Notes: generated by a model not told the origin, from the sequence alone. Positions 1 to 9,370 are shown, counted from the stretch's first letter. The stretch is DNA of 64,000 nucleotides from Haloglomus litoreum (GCF_029338515.1 NZ_CP119988.1:372001-436000), one strand, 5' to 3'. A program made the numbers and translations.

Positions 1-2
1 TC

Positions 3-533
3 GCCGACTACGGCCTCATCCGGACGTTCCAGACGCCCCGCAAGCTGGAGGGGATGACCGTCCGCGAGGCGATGATGGTCGGCCCGCAGCACCAGCCCGG
101 GGAGTCGTTCGTGAAGCTGTTCACGTCGCCCGACGAGGTGCGCGAGCACGAGGAGCAGAACCTCTCGGACGTCGAGCGCATCCTCGGCGAGTTCGAGATC
201 GACCACCTCGCCACCCAGCCCGCGACGAAGATCTCGGGCGGGCAGATGAAACTCGTGGAACTCGCCCGTGCGATGCTCGCCGAGCCGGACATCCTCCTGC
301 TCGACGAGCCGGCCGCCGGCGTGAATCCGACGCTGCGGAACAAACTCGCCGAGCAGATACGGCGGCTCCACGACCAGGGGACGACGTTCCTCCTCATCGA
401 GCACGACATGGAGTTCGTGATGAGCCTCGCCGACCCCGTCATCGTGCTCGACCGCGGGAGCGTCCTGATGGAGGGCACCCCCGAGGAGGTCCAGACCGAC
501 GAACGAGTCATCGACGCGTACCTCGGAGGCTGA
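3..533 (+). CDS. livG: ABC transporter ATP-binding protein, LivG type (5' truncated)
   Basis: This is the C-terminal part of a nucleotide-binding subunit of a branched-chain amino-acid type (HAAT) importer. It hydrolyses ATP on the cytoplasmic face. The reading frame is open from the window edge, so the Walker A region lies outside. The visible part starts at the Q-loop (GLIRTFQ) with the family-typical LEGMTV stretch, then the ABC signature SGGQMKLVELARAM, Walker B DILLLDEPAAGVNP and the H-loop LLIEHDMEFV. The LivG-style 'AAGVNP' after Walker B separates it from LivF. It stops 2 bp before livF, so the two are one operon; the permeases and binding protein would lie upstream. The transported substrate cannot be told from the ATPases. 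Confidence 0.93.
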   Translation, partial: ADYGLIRTFQTPRKLEGMTVREAMMVGPQHQPGESFVKLFTSPDEVREHEEQNLSDVERILGEFEIDHLATQPATKISGGQMKLVELARAMLAEPDILLLDEPAAGVNPTLRNKLAEQIRRLHDQGTTFLLIEHDMEFVMSLADPVIVLDRGSVLMEGTPEEVQTDERVIDAYLGG

Positions 534-535
534 CA

Positions 536-1366
536 ATGAGCGAGAACCCATCCCCAGACACGGACGAGACCACAGCGGGCAGTGCCCGCGAGGACGACAC
601 CGCTGCGGAAACCGACGCCGATGCCGGCGAGTTCGAGTTCCCGGGCGACGGGAGCACGGAGCCGGTCATCGAACTGGACGGCGTCGACAGCGGCTACGGC
701 GAGGTCCAGGTGCTCGACGACTGCTCGCTCCACCTGAACCCCGAGGAGATCGTCTGTCTCATCGGGCCGAACGGGGCCGGCAAGTCCACGGTGCTCAAGA
801 CCATCTTCGGCATGCTGACGCCGTGGACCGGGACCGTCACCTACCACGGCGACGACATCGGCGGGATGGCCCCCGAGGACATCGTTCGCGAGGGTATCGG
901 CTACGTCCCGCAGACCGACAACGTGTTCGGCTCGCTCACCATCGACGAGAACCTCCGGATGGGCGGCGTCGCCCGGAAGGGCGGCCTCGAGGAGGTCATC
1001 GACCAGCTGTACGACCGGTTCCCGCTCCTCGACGACAAGCGCGACTCGAAGGCCCGGACCCTCTCGGGCGGCCAGCGCCAGGTGCTCGCGTTCGCCCGGG
1101 CGCTCGTGATGGAGCCCGACGTGCTCCTCATCGACGAGCCCTCGGCGGGGCTGGCGCCCAACACCGCACAGGAGGTGTTCGGCCACGTCGAGGCCGTCAA
1201 CGAGCTGGACACGGCCATCCTGATGGTCGAGCAGAACGCGAAGGAGGGGCTGGCCATCTCCGACCGTGGCTACGTCCTCGACCAGGGGACGGTCCGGTTC
1301 GAGGACCGCGCCGACCAGCTGCTCGACAACGACGAGGTCGGGCGGCTCTACCTCGGCGGGGCGTGA
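536..1366 (+). CDS. livF: ABC transporter ATP-binding protein, LivF type
   Basis: This is the second nucleotide-binding subunit of the HAAT importer. Residues 1-45 form an acidic, low-complexity extension not needed for ABC function; it is common in haloarchaea. The ABC domain follows: Walker A GPNGAGKST (about 77-85), signature LSGGQRQ (about 177), Walker B VLLIDEPSAGLAPN, and MVEQNA at the H-loop position, where LivF proteins characteristically have Gln instead of His. The 276-residue length is the usual 235-240 plus the extension. It is 2 bp downstream of livG and overlaps the next gene by 4 bp (GTGA), which indicates translational coupling. Confidence 0.93.
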   Translation: MSENPSPDTDETTAGSAREDDTAAETDADAGEFEFPGDGSTEPVIELDGVDSGYGEVQVLDDCSLHLNPEEIVCLIGPNGAGKSTVLKTIFGMLTPWTGTVTYHGDDIGGMAPEDIVREGIGYVPQTDNVFGSLTIDENLRMGGVARKGGLEEVIDQLYDRFPLLDDKRDSKARTLSGGQRQVLAFARALVMEPDVLLIDEPSAGLAPNTAQEVFGHVEAVNELDTAILMVEQNAKEGLAISDRGYVLDQGTVRFEDRADQLLDNDEVGRLYLGGA

Positions 1367-2289
1367 CGGGCCTCCGCCGCTACGTTTTCGCGCTCGCTCC
1401 GCTCGCGGCCGCCGCGCTCTGGGGCGGGCTGTACGTCGTCAGCAAGTGGAGCTTCGCGTTCGTCCCGCCGGTCACGCTCGGCTTCCTCCGCGTCGCGCTC
1501 GGCGGTCTCGCGCTGTGGCTCGGGCTCAGCGTCGTCCGTGGCGCCACGGCGTCCCGACCCGTCGCGCGCGAGGACTGGCCGGCGTTCGTCGAACTCGGCG
1601 GCTGGGTCGCGCTCTCCATCGTCACCCAGTTCCTCGGCACCGACCTGACGAACGCGAGCCAGGGGTCGCTCCTGACGGTCCTGACGCCGGTGTTCGTGGT
1701 CGTCCTCGGCGCCGCCCTGCTCGGCGAGCGCGTCACCCGGGCGCGGGCGGCGGGCGTCGCTCTGGCTGGCGCGGGAACCGTCGTCGTCCTCGCCGGCCAG
1801 TACGACCTCACAGCCATCGCGGCGGGCAACGCCGCCGGTATCGCCCTGCTCGTGGCCGCCAGCCTCACGTGGGCCGGCTACACCGTCCGCGGGGTGGCCG
1901 TCGTCCGGCGGTACTCGGCGCTGACCGCCGTGACGTACTCCACCCTCGCCGCTATCCCGATGCTGGGACTGCTGGCCGTCGCCGAACTCTGGTCCCTCGG
2001 CCGGGGGCTCGGCACTCTCCAGGCGACCCCGGCCGCGCTCCTCGCCGTCGCCTACCTGGGGCTGGCCGCCACCGCGGGCGCGTGGTACCTCTGGTACAAG
2101 GGACTGGAGTTCGTCCCCTCGGGGACCGTCGCGGTCTTCTTCTTCGTCCAGCCGGTCGTCGGCATCGCCCTCGGGGCGGCCCTGCTCGGCGAGCGGGTCG
2201 GCCCCGGGTTCCTCGCCGGCGGTGCCCTCATCGCGGCGGGCGTGTGGCTGGTGAGCCGCGAGCGCCAGGGCCGTGGGACGAGCCGGTGA
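1363..2289 (+). CDS. EamA/DMT-superfamily transporter
   Basis: The product is a probable drug/metabolite exporter with two EamA repeats of five membrane helices each (308 residues, normal for the family). The N-terminal segment ALWGGLYVVSKWSF is the family's conserved first-helix pattern. The second half contains LTWAGYTVRG and ends in a further repeat of helices (VAVFFFVQPVVGIALGAALLGE). A GTG start at 1363, overlapping the livF stop as GTGA, was chosen because the frame upstream is only a shadow of livF. The overlap suggests expression with the liv genes, but a functional link to amino-acid uptake is inference. The substrate is unknown. Confidence 0.85.
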   Translation: MTGLRRYVFALAPLAAAALWGGLYVVSKWSFAFVPPVTLGFLRVALGGLALWLGLSVVRGATASRPVAREDWPAFVELGGWVALSIVTQFLGTDLTNASQGSLLTVLTPVFVVVLGAALLGERVTRARAAGVALAGAGTVVVLAGQYDLTAIAAGNAAGIALLVAASLTWAGYTVRGVAVVRRYSALTAVTYSTLAAIPMLGLLAVAELWSLGRGLGTLQATPAALLAVAYLGLAATAGAWYLWYKGLEFVPSGTVAVFFFVQPVVGIALGAALLGERVGPGFLAGGALIAAGVWLVSRERQGRGTSR

Positions 2290-2418
2290 GGGCCGTCCGG
2301 GCGTGCGGGCGCTCGCGAACGGAACTCGTTGAGCGGTAATTGCGCCGTTACTCTCTGAAAGATGGCCTGTATGTGTCGGATTCTGCATTAGGGCTCGAAT
2401 ACGCGCATCTATGGAGTA

Positions 2419-3705
2419 ATGTCTGCACCTCGACACCGGTGCTGCTGCGGGGCCGTGGTCCCGGTACTGGTTTGTTCCCCCCGTGGGTACGCGAGTCGCG
2501 TGTCCAGAACGACGAACGCGTGGGTGGTGTTCGCCGGGTGCTTCCTCGTCTCCATCGGGGCCAACGCCTTCATGATCGCGCCGTCCAGCATCGCCCCGCT
2601 GTTCGTCGCGGAGTTCGCCATCGAGAAAGCGGCCGTGGGCGACATCGTCAGCGCCGCCATCGTCGGCTCCATCGTCACACAGATTCCGGGGGGCTACCTG
2701 ATGGACCGGTACGACAACCGGTGGCTGATGGCCCCGGGCGTCGCGCTGTTCGTGCTCGTCATCGTCGCCACGCTGGCGGTCGGGTCGTTCCTGCCGTTCC
2801 TCGCGCTGCGGGCGCTGGGTGGTATCGTCGGCGGGTTCGTCTTCACCGCCGGTGCGAACGTCGTCGGCGAGGTGTTCGTCGGCGAGCGGCAGAGCTTCGC
2901 CACCGGGCTGTTCATGACCAGTCCGCCGGTGGCGTTCGTCCTCGCGCACACGACCAGCCCGCTCGTCGGCACCGCTGTCGGCCCGCTGCGGGTGTTCCTC
3001 CTGCACGCGGGACTCGTGGTCGCGGGACTGGCTCTGTTCTGGGTCGGCGCGGGCAGCCCCATCCGGAGCGCGGGCACGCCGACGACGGCGGAGTTCACCC
3101 GAGCACTCGGCAACCCGCGGGTCCTCCTGCTGTCGGTGTCGACGTTCTGTGCGTACGCGCTGTACCTGTTCCTGAACAGCTGGGTGCCGACGTACGGGAC
3201 GGACGTGCTGTCGCTCTCGCTCTCGGCGGCGGGGACGGTCACGGCGCTGGTCCCGCTGGTCGGTATCGTCGCCCGGACCAGCGGCGGGTGGCTCAGCGCC
3301 CGCATCGGCAACCGTCGCCGCCCGGTGCTCGCCGGGGGGCTGCTGACCGGGCTCGTGCTCCTGGTCGCGGTCCCGTTCGCCGGGGGCTTCTGGCCGTTCG
3401 TCGTCCTGCTCGGGGCGGGCGCGTTCGCGATCCAGCTCGGCACCGGCGTCTACTACGTGCTCATCCGGGAGCTGGCCGCACCGGGGACCGAGGGGACCAG
3501 CCTCACCGTGATGACGACCATCGGCTTCACCGGCTCGTTCGTCGCGCCCATCGCCGGCGGCTGGCTCATCGAGAGCTACTCCTGGGTGGTCGCGTTCGGC
3601 ACGTTCGGCGCCATCGGTCTGCTCGGCGCGGTGGTCCTCGTCCCGCTCTCGGAGGGGGACGCCGCCGCGCCGGCGGTCGACTCCGCCCCCGACACCGACT
3701 CCTGA
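2419..3705 (+). CDS. Major facilitator superfamily transporter
   Basis: A 12-helix MFS carrier of 428 residues. It shows the cytoplasmic loop signature GGYLMDRYDNR between helices 2 and 3, and a second loop GGWLSARIGNRRRP between helices 8 and 9. Helix 1 begins near residue 33 (WVVFAGCFLVSIGANAF). The first 27 residues include a Cys cluster and look unlike a transporter start, so a GTG at 2500 is an alternative start. An AT-rich stretch about 25 bp before 2419 favours a leaderless transcript from there. It is probably a CynX/NarK-like or oxalate-formate type carrier, but the substrate cannot be assigned. Confidence 0.85.
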   Translation: MSAPRHRCCCGAVVPVLVCSPRGYASRVSRTTNAWVVFAGCFLVSIGANAFMIAPSSIAPLFVAEFAIEKAAVGDIVSAAIVGSIVTQIPGGYLMDRYDNRWLMAPGVALFVLVIVATLAVGSFLPFLALRALGGIVGGFVFTAGANVVGEVFVGERQSFATGLFMTSPPVAFVLAHTTSPLVGTAVGPLRVFLLHAGLVVAGLALFWVGAGSPIRSAGTPTTAEFTRALGNPRVLLLSVSTFCAYALYLFLNSWVPTYGTDVLSLSLSAAGTVTALVPLVGIVARTSGGWLSARIGNRRRPVLAGGLLTGLVLLVAVPFAGGFWPFVVLLGAGAFAIQLGTGVYYVLIRELAAPGTEGTSLTVMTTIGFTGSFVAPIAGGWLIESYSWVVAFGTFGAIGLLGAVVLVPLSEGDAAAPAVDSAPDTDS

Positions 3706-3782
3706 CGGGGTCCCCCCGGGTCATCCCGGGGCAGCGCGGAACGCACCAACACCTAACACCCCCGTCTGCGTGGCGTGATACC

Positions 3783-4793
3783 ATGTCCGAACTACGCATC
3801 GACGCGAGCGTGCCGGGACTGGACGAGGACACCGCCGGCCTGGCCGAGGCGGCCGAAGCTGCAGGCTTCGACGGCATCTGGGCGCCGGAGATGGATTTCG
3901 ACGCCTTCCTCCCGCTGCCGGTCGTCGCCGAGCACACGACCGACATCGAACTCGGCACCCGCATCGCCACCGCGTTCGCCCGGAGCCCCATGGTCCTCGC
4001 CCTGCAGGGCTGGGACCTCCAGCGCTACTCCGACGGCCGGTTCGTCCTCGGGCTGGGCACCCAGGTGAAGGGCCACAACGAGCGCCGGTTCTCCGTCGAC
4101 TTCGAGTGGGAGCGCCCCGGCCCCCGCCTGCGCGAGGTCGTCGAGTCCATCAAGCACATCTGGGACGTGTTCGAGGGCGAGGCCGACGAATTCGACTACG
4201 ACGGGGAGTTCTACCAGTTCTCGCTCCTGCCGGAGGCGTTCGACCCCGGGCCGCTGGACTCGGGCCAGCCCGATATCTGGGTCGCCGGCGTCAACGAGTA
4301 CAACCTGAAGATGGCCGGCGGCACCGCCGACGGCCTCTGCATGCACATCTTCAACACGCCGGAGTACACGGAGGAGGTCATCGAGCCCACCGTCCGGGCC
4401 GGCGCGGAGAAGATGGGCAAGTCGATGGACGAGGTCACCCTGTCGGCCAGCCCGTTCGTCATCACGGGCGACGCGGACCGCCGGGCGGCCCGCCGCGAGG
4501 AGGTCCGGGGCCGCATCGCCTTCTACGGCTCCACCCGGACCTACCACGACGTGTTCGAACTCCATGGCTGGGACGACATCGGCCCGGAACTGCACGAACT
4601 CTCGAAGGAGGGGCAGTGGGGCGAGATGCAGCGCCTCGTGACCGACGAGATGGTCGAGGCGTTCGCGGTCGAGGCACCGCCGGAGGAGCTGGCCGACGAG
4701 ATCCGGGAGACGTACGGCGGCATCGCCGACCGCGTCCAGCTGGAGTTCGACCCGACCGAGCCGTTCTGGGAGGACGTGGTCGGGGCGCTCTGA
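3783..4793 (+). CDS. LLM-class (luciferase-like) F420-dependent oxidoreductase
   Basis: A 336-residue TIM-barrel oxidoreductase of the bacterial luciferase superfamily. In haloarchaea such proteins usually use coenzyme F420 rather than FMN. Visible family features are the N-terminal AAEAAGFDGIWAPE, the repeated-barrel motif IELGTRIATAFARSP, RFVLGLGTQ near residue 85, and PDIWVAGVNEYNLKMAGGTADG in the middle. ATG 3783 follows a short gap after the MFS gene and gives a normal N-terminus. The substrate is not deducible. The gene stands alone between the MFS carrier and the convergent NSS symporter. Confidence 0.85.
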   Translation: MSELRIDASVPGLDEDTAGLAEAAEAAGFDGIWAPEMDFDAFLPLPVVAEHTTDIELGTRIATAFARSPMVLALQGWDLQRYSDGRFVLGLGTQVKGHNERRFSVDFEWERPGPRLREVVESIKHIWDVFEGEADEFDYDGEFYQFSLLPEAFDPGPLDSGQPDIWVAGVNEYNLKMAGGTADGLCMHIFNTPEYTEEVIEPTVRAGAEKMGKSMDEVTLSASPFVITGDADRRAARREEVRGRIAFYGSTRTYHDVFELHGWDDIGPELHELSKEGQWGEMQRLVTDEMVEAFAVEAPPEELADEIRETYGGIADRVQLEFDPTEPFWEDVVGAL

Positions 4794-4817
4794 CCGCGCT
4801 GTGGGCGGCTCACCCGA

Positions 4818-6218
4818 CTACGTCCGCCCGCGCCGGGCCGCCAGCGCCCCCGTCGCGACGAGCCCCAGGAGGAGCAGCGTCGCGACGAGCGCGACGGGTG
4901 CGCTCACCCCACCGCCGGCTGGGAGGCGGCGCCACGCCGGCGGCACGCCCCCGACGACCCGCGAGAGGACGACGACCACGAGGACGACGGGGATGGCGTA
5001 CCGGACGACCGGGACGAGCCGGCTGCTGCCGAGTTGCGCGACCAGTCGGTCGCGGTCCTGTGCGTGGCCGAAGACGAGCGCGATGACCAGCGCCGTCACC
5101 GGCAGGCCCAGCGTCCCGACCGTCTCGTCGAGGAGGTCCAGGACTGGCGCGCCGGCGACCGCGAGGTCGAGGGGGGAGTAGCTGAGCGCCGACGGCAGCC
5201 CCAGCAGCGCGACGCCCGCCGTGAGCCCGACGGTGACCGGGCGGCGCTCGCGTCCGGTCGCGTCGACGCCGGCGGCGACGCCGACCTCCAGCAGCGCGAC
5301 GGCCGAGGAGAGCGCCGCGAAGAAGAGGAGCGTGAAGAACCCCACCGCGACCAGTCCGCCGGCCGGCATCGCCGCGAACGCCGTCGGGAGCGTCGTGAAC
5401 GCGAGCTCCGTCCCCAGCGTCGGTTCCAGCCCGAACGTGAACACGACGGGGAAGACGAGGACGCCGGCCAGCATCGCCGCCCCCACGTCCGCGACCGTTA
5501 TGGCGAGCGCCGAGCGCACGAGGTCGGTCTCCGGCGCTACGTAGCGCCCGTAGGTGAGCATGATGCCCTGCCCGACAGAGAGCGAGAAGAACACCTGCCC
5601 GACGGCGGCCGCCCACAGCGCCGGGTCGCCGAGCGCGTCGAACCGGGGCCGGAGGAAGAACTCGAGGCCGGCGGCCGCGCCGTCGAGCGTGAGCGCGTAC
5701 GCCGCGAGCGCCGCGAGCGCGACGAACACGACCGGCATCACCACTCTCGAGACCAGTTCGATGCCGCCCTGCACCCCGCCCGCGACGACCGTCCCCGCCA
5801 TCGCCGCCACGACGAGGAACGCGGCGACCGGGACCCACGTGTCCGTGTACGCGCCGAACGCGGGGAGCTGCCCGGTCAGCGCGCCCAGCGCGAACGAGAG
5901 CACCCAGCCCGTCAGGACGAGGTAGTACGAGAGGACGAGCAGGACGCTCCCGACGACGAGCCACCCGAGCGGGACGAACGACTGGCGCACGCTCCTGAAG
6001 GCTCCGACCACGTCCGCGCGGGTGTCGCGCCCGACGCCGAGTTCCAGGACCAGCAGCGGCACCGCGAACGCGAACGCCGCGAACAGGTACGGGACGAGGT
6101 AGGCGCCGCCGCCGTTGCGCCCCACGACCGCGGGGAACCGCCAGATGTTGCCCAGCCCGACGGCCGCGCCGACCGTCGCCAGCACGAACCCCAGCCGCGA
6201 GGACCACTGCTCTGCCAT
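4818..6218 (-). CDS. Neurotransmitter:sodium symporter (NSS/SNF) family protein
   Basis: A Na+-coupled amino-acid or amine transporter with the LeuT fold. Near residues 16-30 lies the diagnostic helix-1 sequence VGAAVGLGNIWRFPA, whose unwound part binds Na+ and substrate. It continues with NGGGAYLVPYL and, in helix 6, VGQVFFSLSVGQGIMLTYG. The 466 residues hold about 11-12 membrane helices, typical of prokaryotic NSS proteins. A second long frame on the same strand is an out-of-frame shadow without membrane character. The gene is convergent with the LLM gene and 43 bp from the DHH gene that precedes it on the minus strand. Confidence 0.9.
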   Translation of the reverse strand: MAEQWSSRLGFVLATVGAAVGLGNIWRFPAVVGRNGGGAYLVPYLFAAFAFAVPLLVLELGVGRDTRADVVGAFRSVRQSFVPLGWLVVGSVLLVLSYYLVLTGWVLSFALGALTGQLPAFGAYTDTWVPVAAFLVVAAMAGTVVAGGVQGGIELVSRVVMPVVFVALAALAAYALTLDGAAAGLEFFLRPRFDALGDPALWAAAVGQVFFSLSVGQGIMLTYGRYVAPETDLVRSALAITVADVGAAMLAGVLVFPVVFTFGLEPTLGTELAFTTLPTAFAAMPAGGLVAVGFFTLLFFAALSSAVALLEVGVAAGVDATGRERRPVTVGLTAGVALLGLPSALSYSPLDLAVAGAPVLDLLDETVGTLGLPVTALVIALVFGHAQDRDRLVAQLGSSRLVPVVRYAIPVVLVVVVLSRVVGGVPPAWRRLPAGGGVSAPVALVATLLLLGLVATGALAARRGRT

Positions 6219-6261
6219 CGCCGGGGGCTCTCGCCCGGGTGAGAAAAGCGTGCGGGACCAG

Positions 6262-7377
6262 CTACTCCTCCTCGGTCTCGTCCTCGGGCAGGTTCATCGC
6301 CTCGACCAGCCGGTCGGTGACGATGCCCTCGACGAAGCCGACCAGCCGCTCGTCGGCCGACGCGTCGGCGAACAGGCCCAGCGGGACCCGCCCCCCGGCC
6401 ATCTCCCGGTGGCCGCCGGCGCTGCCGACGTCGTCGAAGGCCTCCGCCAGCACCTCGCCGACGTGGATCCGCGAGTCGGTGGTCCGGCCGCTCAGTTCGA
6501 GGCAGTTCTCGACGATGCCGAAGATGACGGCCGTCTGGACCCCCTCCAGCTCGACGAGGTAGTCGGCGGCCTGCGGGAGCGCGTCGCGCTCGCCGGTTCG
6601 CCCCACGTGCGAGATGAGGACCGAGCCCCGGACCTCGCGGTTGTCGATGGCCGTCCCGAGCGCGTCGGCCGTCGCACCCGTGACCGGCGGGCTGGCGAGC
6701 CGCCGGAGCGTCTCGCTGTCGGCGTGCGGGTGGAGGACGGCGGCGGCCTCGTGCTCGGCGGCGGTCACGCCCCGGAGGAAGCCCAGCGTCTCCCGGCGGA
6801 CGGCGAACAGGAGCGCGGTCGCGAGCCGGCCGTCGAGGCCCAGCCCCAGCGCCCGGACGTACTCCGTGAGGATGGTCGCCGTCGCGCCCGCGGACTCGCG
6901 GTGGTCGACGAACCGCGCCTCGACCGACTCGGCGGGGTGGTGGTCGATGACCACGTCGACCTCGGTGTCGGTCGGGACGGCGTTGTTCTCGCCCGGGACC
7001 GAGTGGTCGACGAACGCGACCAGCCGGTCGTCGAGCAACGCCGGCTCGAACGCCCGGAGCTCGACCTCGAGGAGGTTGACGAACGCGCGGTTCTGCTGGT
7101 GGGAGATGGAACCGCCGTAGCAGAGGACGACGTCGCCGACGCCGGCGTCCGTGGCGATCTCCGAGAGGGCGAGCGCGCTCGCCAGGCAGTCCGGGTCCGG
7201 GTTGTCGTGGCAGACGACGGTCAGCTCCTCGGCCTCGCCGAGGAGGTCGTGGAGCTCCCGCGCGCGGTCGCTGGTCGGGTCCGCCGGTGCCACCGCCGGC
7301 GGTGGGTCCGTCGCCGCGTCGCCGTCGGTGGGCGGCTCCACCTCGCCGTTCCCGTCGTCCCCGTCGTGCTGTTGCAT
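6262..7377 (-). CDS. DHH-family phosphoesterase
   Basis: This is a 371-residue DHH/DHHA1 phosphoesterase. An acidic, Pro-rich N-terminus (1-35) precedes motif I HDNPDPDCLAS (about 57-67). The DHH motif appears as VDVVIDHHPAES, and the C-terminal DHHA1 domain holds the glycine-rich GGHREMAGGRVPLG. Such enzymes need Mn2+ and cleave phosphodiester bonds in nano-RNA (NrnA-like) or cyclic dinucleotides; which applies here is open. ATG 7377 was chosen over the longer frame because upstream residues are Arg/Ser-rich and unlike the family. It neighbours another DHH gene on the same strand (103 bp apart), a pair suggestive of nucleic-acid turnover. Confidence 0.87.
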   Translation of the reverse strand: MQQHDGDDGNGEVEPPTDGDAATDPPPAVAPADPTSDRARELHDLLGEAEELTVVCHDNPDPDCLASALALSEIATDAGVGDVVLCYGGSISHQQNRAFVNLLEVELRAFEPALLDDRLVAFVDHSVPGENNAVPTDTEVDVVIDHHPAESVEARFVDHRESAGATATILTEYVRALGLGLDGRLATALLFAVRRETLGFLRGVTAAEHEAAAVLHPHADSETLRRLASPPVTGATADALGTAIDNREVRGSVLISHVGRTGERDALPQAADYLVELEGVQTAVIFGIVENCLELSGRTTDSRIHVGEVLAEAFDDVGSAGGHREMAGGRVPLGLFADASADERLVGFVEGIVTDRLVEAMNLPEDETEEE

Positions 7378-7480
7378 ACCTCGCCTTCGGCGTCTGGACA
7401 CATGGGTGTGTGGGGGCGTCCCGACACGCGAGAGCGGACCGCTGTGGCTCTCGACCCGGGGAACGGGGCGTCGGTGCCGT

Positions 7481-8974
7481 TCAGCCCAGCTGGTCGCCGA
7501 CGATACGGTCCGCCTCCTCGATGAACGCGCGCTCCTCGCCCGCGGGGATGGTGGCGCCCGCCGCCACGTCGTGGCCGCCGCCACCGCCGCCGACGGCGGC
7601 CGAGGCCTCGCCCATCACGACCGAGAGGTCGAGGCCCTGCCCCACGAGGGCCGGGGTCCCGCGCGAGGAGACCTTCGTCTCCTCGTCGCTCTTCCGGGCG
7701 AACGCGATGATGGGCGTGTTCCGGTCGACGCCGCTGGTGCCGACCGCCATCCCCGCGATGATGCCGACGATGGTCTCGCGGATCTCGTCGCCGGCGTCGA
7801 ACCACTGGAGGTTGTCCTCGCGGGTGACGCCGGTCCGCTTGACCCAGTTCAGCCCCTCGGAGAGGTTCCGCCGGTGGTCCCGGAGGAGCGTGCGCGCCCG
7901 CGCCAGTCCCGCGTCGCGGTCCCCTCGGCAGACCGCCAGTCCCACGTCGGCGCGCTCGTAGCGGGCCGTCGCGTTCAGCAGCGTCGAGAACTCGCTCGCG
8001 TCGCGCAGCTCCGTCCCGACTGGCTCGTCCAGCAGCGTGTAGGTGGTCCCGACGAGGTTCTCGGCCTTGTGGGCGGGGACGCCCGAGCGGATGGCCCGCT
8101 CGATGAGCCCCGACGTGATCGCCTGCTGCTCCTCCCGCGGGAGGTCGACCCAGGTCCGCCAGTCGCCGTCCGCGTCCTGCAGGTCCAGGTCCAGCGAGCG
8201 GAGGAACTCGATGGCGCCGGCCTCGTCGTTCGATATCCCGGGGACGAACGTGTCGGTGGCGTACTCGAGGAGCTTCGGGAGCGGTCGGGTCTGCTTCCCG
8301 TACACGGCGAGGTCCTGCCCCTCGTCCAGCACCCCGGCCGCGACCCCCTCGGCGACGATGCCGGCGTTGGCGCCGTGCAGCTCGCCGCCCGAGGCCTGCA
8401 TGTCACCGACGGCCCCCACGACGGCGAGTGCCGCGAGGTCGCGGTTGTCGGCGTCGCGCCCGTGCTCGCGCTCGGCGCCCACGGGTTCGAGTGCGCGCGC
8501 CAGGACGTACGCCGCGCCCGCGCCCGACAGCTCCGAGGCGCCGTTCAGCCCCCGGAGGAGGGGGTTCAGGTGGAACTCCGTCTCGCACGCCCCTCCGTCG
8601 GCGGCCTCCCCTGTCGCGGGCTGGTGGTGGTCCGCGATGACGGGTTCGAAGTGGCCCGCGCGCTCGTGGGCCGCGATGATGTCGAGTTGCCCGCTCCCGA
8701 AGTCCGTGAACAGGACGGTGTCGTAGTCGCGGTCGGCGATGCCGGCGACTGACTCGGCGTCCAGTTGCTTCTCGAAGACGACCTCGTACGGGATGCCCGC
8801 GCGTTCGAGCGCCGTCGACGCGACGGCGGCGCTGGTCAGGCCGTCGGCGTCGATGTGTGAGGCCAGCAGGACCCGGTCGGCCGCGGCGAGCCGCCGGGCG
8901 CAGCGTGCGGCGTCCTCGGCCAGCTCCGGCACCGGCATCTCATCGGGGTCCGGTGCGGCAACGGTGGCAGCCAT
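7481..8974 (-). CDS. Archaeal RecJ-like single-strand exonuclease (DHH family)
   Basis: The 497-residue protein has the archaeal RecJ/GAN layout. Motif I is SHIDADGLTSAAV (39-51), followed by TVLFTDFGSGQLD and the DHH motif VIADHHQP. The C-terminal DHHA1 domain has a glycine-rich loop, GGGGGGHDVAAGA. Members degrade single-stranded DNA or RNA from the 5' end (or 3'-5' on RNA) and some associate with GINS in the replisome. Haloarchaea carry several RecJ paralogues, so the exact role is not assigned. ATG 8974 was chosen because the family's N-terminal helix follows directly; residues from the longer frame have no similarity to it. Confidence 0.88.
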   Translation of the reverse strand: MAATVAAPDPDEMPVPELAEDAARCARRLAAADRVLLASHIDADGLTSAAVASTALERAGIPYEVVFEKQLDAESVAGIADRDYDTVLFTDFGSGQLDIIAAHERAGHFEPVIADHHQPATGEAADGGACETEFHLNPLLRGLNGASELSGAGAAYVLARALEPVGAEREHGRDADNRDLAALAVVGAVGDMQASGGELHGANAGIVAEGVAAGVLDEGQDLAVYGKQTRPLPKLLEYATDTFVPGISNDEAGAIEFLRSLDLDLQDADGDWRTWVDLPREEQQAITSGLIERAIRSGVPAHKAENLVGTTYTLLDEPVGTELRDASEFSTLLNATARYERADVGLAVCRGDRDAGLARARTLLRDHRRNLSEGLNWVKRTGVTREDNLQWFDAGDEIRETIVGIIAGMAVGTSGVDRNTPIIAFARKSDEETKVSSRGTPALVGQGLDLSVVMGEASAAVGGGGGGHDVAAGATIPAGEERAFIEEADRIVGDQLG

Positions 8975-9099
8975 TACCCGAGGGTGGGTCGGGTTCCCGG
9001 ATAAACCTGCGGTCGGCTTCCCCTGCCTCCCGCTCGGCCGCGGTCCGTCCGGCCCCTCGCCGGGCACGGAATTATGCCCTCCCCCAACGACGGGCCTGT

Positions 9100-9348
9100 A
9101 TGCGTGTTCAGCTCTCAGCGGTGGAGCGACGGACCGGCGGCTGGCTCCTCTGCCTCGCCGGTCTCGCACACCTCCTCGCACCGAACCTGACGGTCGACGT
9201 GGTCCGGGCCGTGTACGCCGAGACGCTGGACGCCGCGTTCATCCCCCGCGACGGCACGAACGCCCGCGTCCGCCTGCTGGGCGCGGTGCTGGTGGCACTC
9301 GGTCTGGTGGTGTCCCGTGGGACGGCCGGCCCCGCGACCGGCGAGTGA
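9100..9348 (+). CDS. Small membrane protein, unknown function
   Basis: An 82-residue protein with two hydrophobic stretches (about 13-30, WLLCLAGLAHLLAP, and 58-74, RLLGAVLVALGLVV) separated by a polar loop containing LDAAFIPRDGTNARVR. The pattern suggests two membrane helices in a hairpin. No function can be given. It lies immediately upstream of the first iron-regulated promoter and shares no promoter with it: its stop is 8 bp before the first operator. An AT-poor upstream region shows no clear TATA box. Confidence 0.6.
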   Translation: MRVQLSAVERRTGGWLLCLAGLAHLLAPNLTVDVVRAVYAETLDAAFIPRDGTNARVRLLGAVLVALGLVVSRGTAGPATGE

Positions 9349-9356
9349 CGGTCTGG

Positions 9357-9370
9357 TTAGGGCGGCCTAA
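9357..9370. promoter_or_regulatory. Distal TTAGG-N4-CCTAA operator of binding-protein gene 1
   Basis: TTAGGGCGGCCTAA, a near-perfect palindrome. It resembles the first 14 bases of the classical DtxR operator TTAGGTTAGCCTAA. It lies exactly 36 bp (start to start) upstream of the proximal site at 9393. A DtxR-type regulator is encoded at 14834-15250, making iron-responsive control the natural reading (inference). Confidence 0.8.

Noticed and set aside
2340-3780. Long frame upstream of the LLM oxidoreductase that would fuse it to extra N-terminal sequence
   Set aside because: That stretch is the out-of-frame shadow of the MFS gene; the LLM protein starts normally at 3783.
4810-6207. Second long frame on the minus strand over the NSS symporter
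   Set aside because: It lacks membrane helices and is Arg/Gly-rich. The in-frame product at 4818-6218 has all NSS motifs.
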